Shown: piece by piece, positions 17,391 to 25,847 of the stretch | Numbering within the stretch: the stretch's first letter is position 1 | Layout: every line of letters starts with the position of its first letter | Assembly (NCBI RefSeq): GCF_900162725.1 | Contig: NZ_LT799418.1 | Span: 1,852,497 to 1,916,496, forward strand | Direction of reading: 5' to 3' | DNA from: Parabacteroides sp. Marseille-P3160 | GTDB taxonomy: Bacteria > Bacteroidota > Bacteroidia > Bacteroidales > Tannerellaceae | DNA length: 64,000 nucleotides | The notes under the pieces: generated by a model | The model's input: only the letters and a program-made list of their open reading frames with translations | Databases searched by the model: none | Told to the model about the DNA's origin: nothing | Position numbers and translations under genes: made by a program

Positions 17391-18739
17391 TATAATTCGT
17401 ATCTTTTAAGTTTATTATATAAGGTCTGTCGCGAGATCCCCAACCGGTTGGCCACCATGGAAAGGTTACCTTCGCACTGTTCGAGTGCATTTTTTATCAT
17501 CCGGCATTCCATCTCCTCCAGTGTAGTGGCTTCCGGCAATTGAGGCGATTCTTCCCGTTTGGGAAAGACAAAATCACGGGCTTCGATCCGGCTGCCTTCG
17601 GAGATGATCACTGCCTTTTCGATGGCGTGTTCCAGTTCGCGGATATTTCCCAGCCAAGGTTGTTCCTGCAAAAGCGTTTTGGCCTCTTCTGCAAACGTTT
17701 TGGGCGGTTTGTTGTAGCGGGATAAATACTTCCGAAGGAAGATTTCCGAAAAGGGGATGATGTCTTCCGGCCGGTTCCGAAGGGGAAGGGTTTCCACATG
17801 GATCGTGTTAATGCGATAGAGAAGGTCTTCGCGGAAGGTTCCCTGCTTTACCATCTCCTGCAGGTTCCGGTTCGTCGCGCAGATCAGGCGGATGGATACC
17901 GGGATAGGGGTATTGCTTCCTACACGGACGACACTGCGGTTTTGGATAGCCGTCAGGAGCTTCGCCTGTAAGTGATAGGAGAGATTCCCTATTTCGTCGA
18001 GAAAGAGCGTCCCGTTGTCCGCCTCTTCAAACTTTCCGGCCCGGTCGGTCCGGGCGTCCGTAAAGGCTCCTTTGACGTGTCCGAAAAGTTCGCTTTCGAA
18101 GAGGGTCTCGGTCAGGGCGCCCATATCCACCGATACCAGCTGCTCTTCCCGGCGGCCGGACAGGCGGTGAATCTCGCGGGCCAGCATCTCTTTTCCTGTA
18201 CCGTTCTCTCCCGTAATCAGGATATTTGCATCCGTCCGGGCTACTTTTTCTATTAGGATATGTAGTTGCTGCATCCCTTTGTTTTCGCCCCAGAACATAC
18301 CGTTTTCGCGGTCTTCTTTCTCCTCCCTTTTCTTCTTTACCGCTTTCCCGGTACGTAGGTTGTAGGCAGCTTGCATGGTCTCGATCAATTTGGCGTTATC
18401 CCAGGGCTTGACGACAAAATCCGCCGCCCCTTCCTTGATTCCCTTTACCGCCAAGTCGATGTCGGCAAAAGCGGTGAAAAGAACGACTTGTACGGCCGGA
18501 GTGATCTTCTTGATTTCCGACAACCAGAATAATCCCTCGTTTCCGTTATTGATCCCGGTCGAGAAATTCATGTCGAGTAGAACCAGGTCGATCTTCTTTT
18601 CACCGCGAAGAATCATGGGAATTTGGTTGGGATTCGGGCTGGTGATAATTTCGTCGAAATAGGGAGTTAACAACAGGCGTACGGTAGTCAGTATGCTTTT
18701 ATTGTCATCTACCACTAAGAGAATTCCTTTTTCTGCCAT
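17390..18739 (-). CDS. Sigma-54-dependent response regulator (NtrC family)
   Basis: Activates RpoN promoters after phosphorylation by the adjacent kinase. The start at 18739 gives [15 protein letters not shown], the beginning of the receiver domain; the extra upstream codons are not conserved-looking. Order: receiver (about 4-125, DLVLLDMNF phospho-Asp), AAA+ domain with Walker A GENGTGKE, the sigma-54 contact loop as GAFTDA (the common variant outside Proteobacteria), Walker [10 protein letters not shown], and a C-terminal Fis-type helix-turn-helix ([20 protein letters not shown]). At 449 aa it is complete. Target genes cannot be read from the window. Confidence 0.95.
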   Translation of the reverse strand: MAEKGILLVVDDNKSILTTVRLLLTPYFDEIITSPNPNQIPMILRGEKKIDLVLLDMNFSTGINNGNEGLFWLSEIKKITPAVQVVLFTAFADIDLAVKGIKEGAADFVVKPWDNAKLIETMQAAYNLRTGKAVKKKREEKEDRENGMFWGENKGMQQLHILIEKVARTDANILITGENGTGKEMLAREIHRLSGRREEQLVSVDMGALTETLFESELFGHVKGAFTDARTDRAGKFEEADNGTLFLDEIGNLSYHLQAKLLTAIQNRSVVRVGSNTPIPVSIRLICATNRNLQEMVKQGTFREDLLYRINTIHVETLPLRNRPEDIIPFSEIFLRKYLSRYNKPPKTFAEEAKTLLQEQPWLGNIRELEHAIEKAVIISEGSRIEARDFVFPKREESPQLPEATTLEEMECRMIKNALEQCEGNLSMVANRLGISRQTLYNKLKRYEL

Positions 18740-18761
18740 ATCTCGGTGCAATTTGAGGGTA

Positions 18762-18806
18762 AAAATAATAAAAAAGCTGCGTCCGGACATCTCCAAACGC
18801 AGCTTT
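18762..18806 (-). terminator. Intrinsic terminator of the M16 peptidase gene
   Basis: Arms AAAGCTGCGT (18773-18782) and ACGCAGCTTT (18797-18806) form a 10-bp stem. Read on the minus strand it is followed by a run of T with few interruptions. It separates the M16 gene from the response-regulator gene. Confidence 0.8.
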
Positions 18807-18836
18807 CTTTAATTTTCTTCCCACGCACGAATAGGC

Positions 18837-21737
18837 TTAATAGCCGAATATCTCTTGCTGGGTCAGGGTGGTTACTTTGCCAATCTTCTTCAGTGCATTC
18901 AAATCCAGGTTCTTCGTATTGCCGAGGATGCAATAGGTGTACGGCTTGCTTTTGATATAGCTCTCCTGGAACTTCTTTACGCCATCCAGGGTCAACGCCG
19001 GCACTTTCTCAAACAGTTCGATCCTTGAGTCGGTATCATAACCGAATTCCTGTGCGTCCAGGTAATTCCAGAGGACATCTTCCCGCAAGATCCGTCCGGT
19101 GCGGATGTCAGTCAGGATACTCTCCTTGGCGATGCCAAAGGCTTTTTCGGATACCGGCAGTTCATTCAGTATCCCGTTGAATGCTTCGATAGCTTCTTTC
19201 ATCTTGTCGCTTTGGGTGGCGATGAAACTCGTCATGTAATAGGAGCGATCCGGTTTGGAAGGACGGTTGTAGCCGGCTCCCGCAGAATAAGCTAAACCAC
19301 GCGCTTCGCGCATTTCCTGGAAGACGATGCTGTTCATGTTCCCACCGAAATAATTATTATAAAGTGTCCGCACCGGTTCGATCGAACGGTCGAATCCGCC
19401 TCCCTTATGCACCATCGCCAGATAAATCTGTTTGGCATCATAGTTGGCAAGCAATACCTGGTTTTCTTTGGTATCCTGTTCGATGAACTTGGTCGCCGGA
19501 GGAACGGGTTGCAAGGTGGCGGCCAGGGCGTGCTTCTCATTTAACTTCTTGGTGATTTCCTTCTCGGAGAGCGGGCCGTAATACAAGACCTTGTGTTCGT
19601 AGTTCTTCAGGTTTTTGATGCGGGTAACCAACTCTTCCGGGTTCAGGGTCGTCAGTTCTGCTTCGCTGAGGATGTTTGTCGCCGGTGACTGGGAACCCCA
19701 GAAGGCATAATTCCGCAACATGCTGAAATTGGACTGTTGGTTCAGTTTGGCATCCGCTCGCCGTTTCAGAATATCTTTCGTCAGGTTGGCGTAGGTTTCC
19801 GGGTCGGCTTTCGCATCGGCGAGCCGTTCCTCCAGTAATTGAAGCGCCTTGTCGAAGTTTTCGCTTAGTCCGTTTACATAGACATAAACGCGGTCGTCGG
19901 TAGCCGATACTCCGAAGGAGCAGGCCAGTTTGTATAGTTCGCTTTTGATCTCTTCGGCTGTCTTGGTCGACGTTCCCAAGTAATTCAAGTAATTGAAAGC
20001 CGTTCCCAGCGCCTTGTCGTTGTTATTTCCCATTTCGAAGACGTAGGTAAGCGAGAACAACGGATTTGTTTCGTTCTTTTTGTAAAGCAAGGGAACCTCC
20101 TGCTTGATCTTCAGCTTGCCCAGGTCTTTGTTATAATCAAGGAATACCGGTTCGATGGGTTTAACTTCCCTTGTTTTGATTTCCGCCAGGAACTTGCTTT
20201 CCTCGTCACGGTTCGCAGCGATCGGCGTAATATGCGGCTTCTCTATCTTTTCTTCATCGGCCTTGCCTTCTTTTTTATAGATGACGGCATAGTTGTTGCC
20301 GAATGTCTTGTTGGCAAAGTCTACTATGTCCTGCTTGGTCAGCTTGGAGAGGTAATCGATCCTGTTCACCTGATCCTTCCAATCCTGTTTGTTGATAAAG
20401 GCGTCCAGAAACAGGTAAGCGGCGTATTCCGGTTCTTGCGCCTGGTAGTAGCGGTCCAGTTTGTAATTGTTGATAGCGGCTTCCAGCAGGTCGTCCTTAA
20501 AGTCGCCCTTCTTCAGCGCTTCGATCTGTCCGAGCAATAAATCGCGGACTTCGTCCAGGCTCTGTCCCTGTTTCGGGGTGCCGGACAATTGGAATACACC
20601 GTAGTCGGAGAAAGCCATCATGTAAGCGTTCGCGCGCAGCACCTTTTGCTTTTGCACCAGGTTCAGGTCGATTAATCCGGCTTTGCCGTTATAAAGCAGA
20701 GAGCTGATCAGATCCAGCGTGGCGGCGTCCTTCGTATTGGCGGCCGGCGTGCGGTAACCGATGGCCAGGTTGGCAGCTTCCAGCCCGACTACTTCTTTCA
20801 CGATCGGAGCCGTGACCGGTGTCTCCGGTTCCGCCTTCAGTTCCGGTACTTCCTTTGCCGATATAGAGCCGAAATATTTATCGATCACCGCGATCACGGA
20901 ATCAGGGTCGAAATCTCCGGCCATACAGACCGCCATGTTATTCGGGACATAGTAAGTTTCGATATGCTTTTTGATATTGACGAGCGAAGGATTTTTCAGG
21001 TGTTCTCCCTTGCCCAGCACGGTTTGTTTCCCATAAGGATGATGAGTAAATAAAGAACTGAGCATCGTTTCATATACCTTCCTTCCGTCCCTTGTCAGGC
21101 TCATGTTGTATTCTTCATATACGGTTTCCAGCTCGGTATGGAACAGGCGGAACACTGGATTTGTGAAACGGTCGGCCTCTATCCTGGCCCAGTTTTCGAT
21201 CTCATTGGAAGGGATGTTCTCCGTATAGGCGGTGAGGTCGTATGAGGTGAAAGCGTTGGTTCCCTGCGAGCCGATGGCGGACATCAATTTGTCATATTCG
21301 TTGGGAATGGCGATTTTGGAAGCGGCTTGCGAAATGCTGTCGATCTGGGCGTAAATGGCTTTTCGTTCCGCAGGATCGGTCGTTGCACGGTGTTTTTCAA
21401 ATAATTGTACAATCTGATCCAGCAGGGGCTTCTCTGCCTCATAGTCGGTCGTGCCGAAATGGGTCGTCCCTTTGAACATCAGATGTTCCAGGTAATGGGA
21501 CAGGCCGGTTGTTTCCGCCGGGTCGTTTTTCCCGCCGACGCGGACGGCTATAAATGTCTGGATACGGGGTTTGTCCTTGTTCACGGACAAATAGACTTTC
21601 AATCCGTTATCGAGTGTGTAGATACGGGCTTTCAACGGATCGTTGGGAACTGATTCATACTTATACTTCGATCCGCTGCAGGAGACGGAGAGTATAACCA
21701 TTGCCATTCCGGCAAGAAAATAACAAAGTTTTCTCAT
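18837..21737 (-). CDS. M16-family (pitrilysin) zinc peptidase, lipoprotein
   Basis: A two-repeat insulinase-type protease in one chain. I chose the ATG at 21737 because it opens a lipoprotein signal (MRKLCYFLAGMAMVILSVSC, Cys about 20). The first half carries the inverted zinc motif HYLEH (about residue 80) in GLSHYLEHLMFKGT, with the distal glutamate in the ELETVYEEYNMS segment. The second half (from about 540) is the inactive M16_C repeat, with the R/Y region REARGLAYSAGAGYNRPS. Length (966 aa) fits the tandem M16 type. Probably periplasmic or outer-membrane peptide degradation (inference). Confidence 0.94.
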   Translation of the reverse strand: MRKLCYFLAGMAMVILSVSCSGSKYKYESVPNDPLKARIYTLDNGLKVYLSVNKDKPRIQTFIAVRVGGKNDPAETTGLSHYLEHLMFKGTTHFGTTDYEAEKPLLDQIVQLFEKHRATTDPAERKAIYAQIDSISQAASKIAIPNEYDKLMSAIGSQGTNAFTSYDLTAYTENIPSNEIENWARIEADRFTNPVFRLFHTELETVYEEYNMSLTRDGRKVYETMLSSLFTHHPYGKQTVLGKGEHLKNPSLVNIKKHIETYYVPNNMAVCMAGDFDPDSVIAVIDKYFGSISAKEVPELKAEPETPVTAPIVKEVVGLEAANLAIGYRTPAANTKDAATLDLISSLLYNGKAGLIDLNLVQKQKVLRANAYMMAFSDYGVFQLSGTPKQGQSLDEVRDLLLGQIEALKKGDFKDDLLEAAINNYKLDRYYQAQEPEYAAYLFLDAFINKQDWKDQVNRIDYLSKLTKQDIVDFANKTFGNNYAVIYKKEGKADEEKIEKPHITPIAANRDEESKFLAEIKTREVKPIEPVFLDYNKDLGKLKIKQEVPLLYKKNETNPLFSLTYVFEMGNNNDKALGTAFNYLNYLGTSTKTAEEIKSELYKLACSFGVSATDDRVYVYVNGLSENFDKALQLLEERLADAKADPETYANLTKDILKRRADAKLNQQSNFSMLRNYAFWGSQSPATNILSEAELTTLNPEELVTRIKNLKNYEHKVLYYGPLSEKEITKKLNEKHALAATLQPVPPATKFIEQDTKENQVLLANYDAKQIYLAMVHKGGGFDRSIEPVRTLYNNYFGGNMNSIVFQEMREARGLAYSAGAGYNRPSKPDRSYYMTSFIATQSDKMKEAIEAFNGILNELPVSEKAFGIAKESILTDIRTGRILREDVLWNYLDAQEFGYDTDSRIELFEKVPALTLDGVKKFQESYIKSKPYTYCILGNTKNLDLNALKKIGKVTTLTQQEIFGY

Positions 21738-21923
21738 ACGAATGATTTTTTGGTGATATAAAAAATAGCAAATAACGAGTCTCTGCAAGAAGAACTTAGC
21801 AAATATATGCATTTTTATTTATAAAATAGTCTATTGTTTTTATTAATGAGTGCTGATAAATAAAAGATTGACGTTTTGCAAGTAAAAAGGATAAATACTC
21901 AAAAGAGGTGGGTGCGTCCTCTC

Positions 21924-21960
21924 TTGCCGGCCTCCGAAGGCGGCAATCTGCTTTTTTTTT
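21924..21960 (+). terminator. Orphan intrinsic terminator, possible end of a small RNA
   Basis: TTGCC-G-GCCT (21924-21933) pairs with AGGCGGCAA (21938-21946) around a CCGA loop with one bulged G; nine T residues follow at 21952-21960. No plus-strand gene lies upstream, so the likely client is an unannotated small transcript starting within 21740-21900. No promoter was convincingly found. Confidence 0.5.
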
Positions 21961-22106
21961 GTAAATTTCGATCGATCTGCTTGAAAATGATGAAAGAATG
22001 TTTGATGATTGCATCGTTCCTGGCACCTCCTGTTTGACGCGACGGATGGATGCAAGTGATAGCGCGATTTATGCGTCGGCATTTCTGAATTTTAAGAAAA
22101 GAATGT

Positions 22107-22114
22107 TATATTTG
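22107..22114 (+). promoter_or_regulatory. Candidate -7 element upstream of cbpA
   Basis: TATATTTG matches TAnnTTTG. It leaves a leader of about 155 nt before the cbpA ATG, longer than usual for this genome. Confidence 0.3.
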
Positions 22115-22278
22115 CCATGAGAGATGGTTGTTTGTTGGGCAATTCAAAGATTACTTTGGAATACGGATTTCACGGTTCACATCCTTTATCTGATAGACTA
22201 TTTCTTTGAAATGTCGTTTTTGGCAAAGAGTTTGTAGATGAAAAGGAAAGGCTGAAAAATATAAACAAATAAAAATTT

Positions 22279-23190
22279 ATGGCATATATAGATTATTATA
22301 AAATCTTAAATGTAGACAAATCGGCTTCACAGGAGGACGTCAAAAAGGCCTATAAGAAGATGGCGCGGAAGTATCATCCTGATTTGAATCCGAATAATCC
22401 GGAGGCAAAGCTTCGTTTCCAGGAAATTAACGAGGCGAACGAAGTGTTGAGCGACCCGGAAAAACGAAAAAAATACGACCAATACGGCGAGAACTGGAAA
22501 CATGCGGATGAATTCGAAGCTCAAAGGCAGCAGGCTCAGCAGGGAGGAGGGAGCACCGGATTTGGCGACTTTGATTTTGGCGGCGGCTCCTATCATTTTT
22601 CATCAGGAGAAGGAGATTATTCTGATTTCTTCGAATCATTGTTTGGCTCCGGCAGGAAAAGCAGCCGGGGGCGTTCCGGTTTTCGGGGGACAGATTATAC
22701 GGCTGAGTTGCACCTGACTTTGCAAGAGGCGGCGAAGACGCATAAACAGGTGCTTACGGTGAATGGGAAGAACCTGAGGATCACCGTTCCCGCAGGGGTA
22801 GCCGATGGCCAGGTAATCAAGCTGAAAGGCCAGGGCGGAGCGGGAACGAATGGTGGACCGGACGGGGATTTGTATATCACTTTTATCATCTCGGAAGATC
22901 CGGTATTTAAACGGGTGGGAGATGATTTATACGTTACGGCGCCCCTGGATCTTTATACCGCCGTGCTTGGTGGTGAAAAGATCATAGATACATTGGATGG
23001 AAAGGTCAAATTGACGGTACAGCCGGGTATACAGGGCAATTCGAAAGTGCGGTTACGAGGGAAAGGGTTCCCCGTCTATAAAGAAGACGGCCGTTTTGGC
23101 GACTTAATCGTGACCTATACGGTCGATGTGCCTGTAAATCTGACAAAACGGCAAAAAGAGTTATTCGAAGAATTACGAAGTCTAAGTTAA
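22279..23190 (+). CDS. cbpA: DnaJ-class co-chaperone CbpA
   Basis: A type B/CbpA J-protein that delivers clients to DnaK. The 303-aa product has an N-terminal J domain (about 4-70) with the HPD motif in KYHPDLNPN, a Gly/Phe-rich linker (about 90-140), no zinc finger, and two C-terminal substrate-binding beta domains (KNLRITVPAGVADGQVIKL; VRLRGKGFPVYKEDGRFGDL). The next gene, 12 bp downstream, is its modulator CbpM, the conserved pairing for this type. Confidence 0.95.
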   Translation: MAYIDYYKILNVDKSASQEDVKKAYKKMARKYHPDLNPNNPEAKLRFQEINEANEVLSDPEKRKKYDQYGENWKHADEFEAQRQQAQQGGGSTGFGDFDFGGGSYHFSSGEGDYSDFFESLFGSGRKSSRGRSGFRGTDYTAELHLTLQEAAKTHKQVLTVNGKNLRITVPAGVADGQVIKLKGQGGAGTNGGPDGDLYITFIISEDPVFKRVGDDLYVTAPLDLYTAVLGGEKIIDTLDGKVKLTVQPGIQGNSKVRLRGKGFPVYKEDGRFGDLIVTYTVDVPVNLTKRQKELFEELRSLS

Positions 23191-23202
23191 AAGGAGAAAA
23201 GT

Positions 23203-23502
23203 ATGCAAACGGATTTAATTATTGTCAGCGAATATTGTCGGCAAAGCGAAATAGAACCTTCCTTTGTTTCTTTATTGGAAGAATACGGACTGATTGAACT
23301 AAACGAAGTGGATGGCGAGCAATACTTACCGACTTCCCAACTCAACGAGGTGGAGAAATACACCCGGATGTATTATGATTTATCGATCAATATAGAAGGC
23401 ATCGATGCCATCCATCACTTACTGAGCCGGATCGATGAGCTTCAGCACGAAATCACAACCCTAAGGAATCGCCTCCGCCTTTTTGATGGGGACGAACCTT
23501 GA
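23203..23502 (+). CDS. cbpM: Chaperone modulator CbpM
   Basis: A 99-aa MerR-like adaptor that in characterised systems binds the CbpA J domain and blocks its action. The N-terminal winged-helix-like part (IIVSEYCRQSEIEPSFVSLL EEYG region) is followed by a C-terminal helix rich in heptad leucines (IDAIHHLLSRIDELQHEI). It is cotranscribed with cbpA. The identification rests on length, composition and the adjacent partner. Confidence 0.85.
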   Translation: MQTDLIIVSEYCRQSEIEPSFVSLLEEYGLIELNEVDGEQYLPTSQLNEVEKYTRMYYDLSINIEGIDAIHHLLSRIDELQHEITTLRNRLRLFDGDEP

Positions 23503-23566
23503 TGAACGTAAAAAATTTATTTTAAAATGGCTCTTAGTAAATAAGTCATAAAATTTAAACAGTTTC

Positions 23567-23600
23567 TTTGATTAGTGTAAGAGGAAAGTTGCTAACTTCG
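23567..23600 (+). promoter_or_regulatory. Possible promoter for the ECF sigma gene
   Basis: TTTG (23567-23570) and TAACTTCG (23593-23600, one mismatch to TAnnTTTG) are 22 nt apart, about 97 nt before the sigma-factor ATG. Weak by itself. Confidence 0.3.
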
Positions 23601-23696
23601 CTAACTTAAGATATCTGATGATAGAATTTGAATCATTTGCTATTGCAAGCGATAACCTCTAAGAGAGAAGAGTAACGTTGTTTTTAAGAGAAGCAT

Positions 23697-24305
23697 ATGG
23701 AATTTTCTATTAAACAATTAAAAAATGGAGATGAAAGAGTCTTTCGTAAGATTGTTGAATCTTATTGGGTGCGTTTGTATAAATTTTCTCTTATCTATAT
23801 AAGAGAAAGGGAAGTTGCGAAAGAAATTGTGCAAGACACATTTATTGCTTTGTGGGACGGAAGGGCAGACTTACATGATGATACCTGTTTGATTACTTAT
23901 TTAATGATTATAAATAGGAATAAATGTCTAAACTATTTGAAGAGCCTGAAATTGCAAACCGTAGATATTAATGTATTAGATGAGTCATCCATTTACCGGC
24001 GATCTAATATTAATATATTAGAAGATGAATCGCTTGAGATTCTGATTATGAAAGAGCTGCATCTTGCATTGGAAGCTTCAATCAACCGTTTGCCTGCTAA
24101 AACGAGGGAAATCTTTTTAATGAGTCGATATGAAGGACTTAAAAACAGGGAAATTGCCATTCGCCAAAACTTATCGGTTAAAACTGTAGAATTTCATATT
24201 AATAAAGCCTTAAAACAACTTCGGGATGATCTTTCTTCCGACTATTCTGTACATCTGCTTTATCTGCTGCTTTTACTTTATATAAAGAATAATTTCAATA
24301 ACTAA
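23697..24305 (+). CDS. ECF-type RNA polymerase sigma-70 factor
   Basis: A Bacteroidetes extracytoplasmic-function sigma factor that should drive the downstream SusC/SusD genes. The 202-aa product shows region 2 (RVFRKIVESYWVRLYKF, AKEIVQDTFIALW) and region 4 (LPAKTREIFLMSRYEGLKNR, IAIRQNLSVKTVEFHI). A FecR anti-sigma gene and an STN-containing SusC follow, completing the transenvelope signalling set: substrate, SusC, FecR, sigma. The gap to FecR (about 350 bp) is longer than the usual spacing. Confidence 0.94.
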   Translation: MEFSIKQLKNGDERVFRKIVESYWVRLYKFSLIYIREREVAKEIVQDTFIALWDGRADLHDDTCLITYLMIINRNKCLNYLKSLKLQTVDINVLDESSIYRRSNINILEDESLEILIMKELHLALEASINRLPAKTREIFLMSRYEGLKNREIAIRQNLSVKTVEFHINKALKQLRDDLSSDYSVHLLYLLLLLYIKNNFNN

Positions 24306-24659
24306 TTGATTTTAGGAGCATAATGTGATTATCCGCGTAATGTTCTTTTTAAATTTGGAAGCAAAGCTGCAACCTTTCCTATCCTTAAAAAAAGGATAAT
24401 CATTGTGAGGCGGGAGCCTCGCTTTTATCACCGACGGAAGCTCGAGCTTCCGCCGAACATAACACAACCATAACATAACACAACCATAACATAACAGGAG
24501 TTTGCCCTGATTACTTAATTGTCTCTTGTTGTTCTAATCTGTACTTTACGTTATTAATAAAATTATTTTTTCATTTCATTTAAAATTAACATTTTCTCGT
24601 TAGGGTAAAATTTCTAAAAGTTGTTCCTCTTCTAAATGCTCATAATAAAGAGGAACAAT
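24306..24659. other. Structured intergenic region between sigma and anti-sigma genes
   Basis: No ORF is supported here. In order it contains a hairpin (TATCCTT/AAGGATA, 24380-24398), a short GC hairpin (GAGGC/GCCTC, 24407-24420), a perfect 18-bp palindrome (24435-24452, CGGAAGCTCGAGCTTCCG), and imperfect 16-bp direct repeats built on CATAACATAACACAAC (24458-24497). The cluster could stop or dampen transcription between sigma and FecR. Confidence 0.6.
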
Positions 24660-25787
24660 ATGGATGACGATTTACTCATACGATTTATTTTAGAGGAATG
24701 TTCGATCGAAGAGAAAAGGCAGGTACTTCGACTTGTAGAGTCCGATGAGAAGTATAGACGCTATCTGAATGAACTTCAGTCTGTTTGGGCATCTGTTCAG
24801 ATTGATCGCGCAATGCAGAAAGAAAAAGTAGATCGAAAGCAGGTACGCCTTATCATGAAAAAAATACGGAAAAAGCAACCGAACCGTATACAACTTTCCT
24901 TTTCGATAGCTTGTGGAATAGCTGCTGCCATTTGTTTATTTCTATTCTTGCCATTTACTAAAAAAGATAAAATCGATTATGAAAAAATAGTAAGTGGAAT
25001 TACAAATCAAAAAGAGATTACATTAACTGTCGGTGGAGACGAACAAATTAAGCTTATGGATTCTTCGGCGGTTATCTCCTACACAAATAAAGGACAAGTA
25101 TTGATTAATGATACTTTAGCTGTTCAGGAAGAGGTGGCTGCTGAATTGAATACTATTCACGTTCCTTACGGAAAGCGTTCGATTTTGATTCTGTCTGACG
25201 GCTCTAAAATACATCTTAACTCCGGAACCTATTTAGTCTATCCTTCCGCCTTTTCTTCCAGGCAACGTGAGGTCTATTTGGAAGGGGAGGCCTATTTCGA
25301 GGTGATGAAAGATCCGAACCGGAAGTTCATCGTAAAAACAGTCTATAAGTCAGTCGAAGTAGTAGGAACTCAATTTAATATATGGGTCGATAAGACAACG
25401 AACCGGTTTGAAACAGTATTGGTTTCCGGTAAAGTTAATTTGGATGGAAACACAGGAAAGATAGAATTAGTGCCTTCTCAATTGTATACTTATTCCAATA
25501 CTACCGGGGAAGAGAATCTGCAAATGGTGGATGTTAACTATTATACTTCCTGGATAAACGGAGTGATGAGATTTAATAGAGAGCCCTTATCTAAGATATT
25601 GTATAAGTTGGAAAAGGTATATAATATAAAAATCAAACTTTTAAAATCGGAATATAAAAACCATTTGATATCGGGGAGTTTAGATCTGAGAAACTCGGCA
25701 GATGAAACATTAGATGTCGTGATGCATATTTTAGTTTCTCATTATGATCCCCAAAGACAGACATTTTATCAGATAGAGAAAAAGTAA
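24660..25787 (+). CDS. FecR-family anti-sigma factor
   Basis: Inner-membrane anti-sigma factor for the ECF sigma encoded upstream. The start at 24660 (MDDDLLIRFILEE) is preferred to an in-frame ATG at 24636, because it opens the conserved cytoplasmic sigma-binding helix. One membrane helix follows at about residues 80-100 (SIACGIAAAICLFLFLPF), then the periplasmic FecR domain (GKRSILILSDGSKIHLNSGT, YLEGEAYFEV, VVGTQFNIW) and a C-terminal STN-interacting DUF4974-type domain (MRFNREPLSKILYKLEKVYNI). About 375 aa, complete. Confidence 0.94.
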   Translation: MDDDLLIRFILEECSIEEKRQVLRLVESDEKYRRYLNELQSVWASVQIDRAMQKEKVDRKQVRLIMKKIRKKQPNRIQLSFSIACGIAAAICLFLFLPFTKKDKIDYEKIVSGITNQKEITLTVGGDEQIKLMDSSAVISYTNKGQVLINDTLAVQEEVAAELNTIHVPYGKRSILILSDGSKIHLNSGTYLVYPSAFSSRQREVYLEGEAYFEVMKDPNRKFIVKTVYKSVEVVGTQFNIWVDKTTNRFETVLVSGKVNLDGNTGKIELVPSQLYTYSNTTGEENLQMVDVNYYTSWINGVMRFNREPLSKILYKLEKVYNIKIKLLKSEYKNHLISGSLDLRNSADETLDVVMHILVSHYDPQRQTFYQIEKK

Positions 25788-25847
25788 TATCGTTATGTAA
25801 TTACAGAGCAAATCACTTTTAGTATTTAACAATTTAAATCAATTATT

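Larger units (their letters stand above)
21738..22278. other. Divergent intergenic region with no protein gene
   Basis: This 541-bp gap separates the M16 gene (leftward) from cbpA (rightward). I see no supported ORF. It holds an orphan intrinsic terminator on the plus strand (21924-21960) and a TATATTTG -7 match at 22107-22114, about 165 nt before cbpA. Confidence 0.6.
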
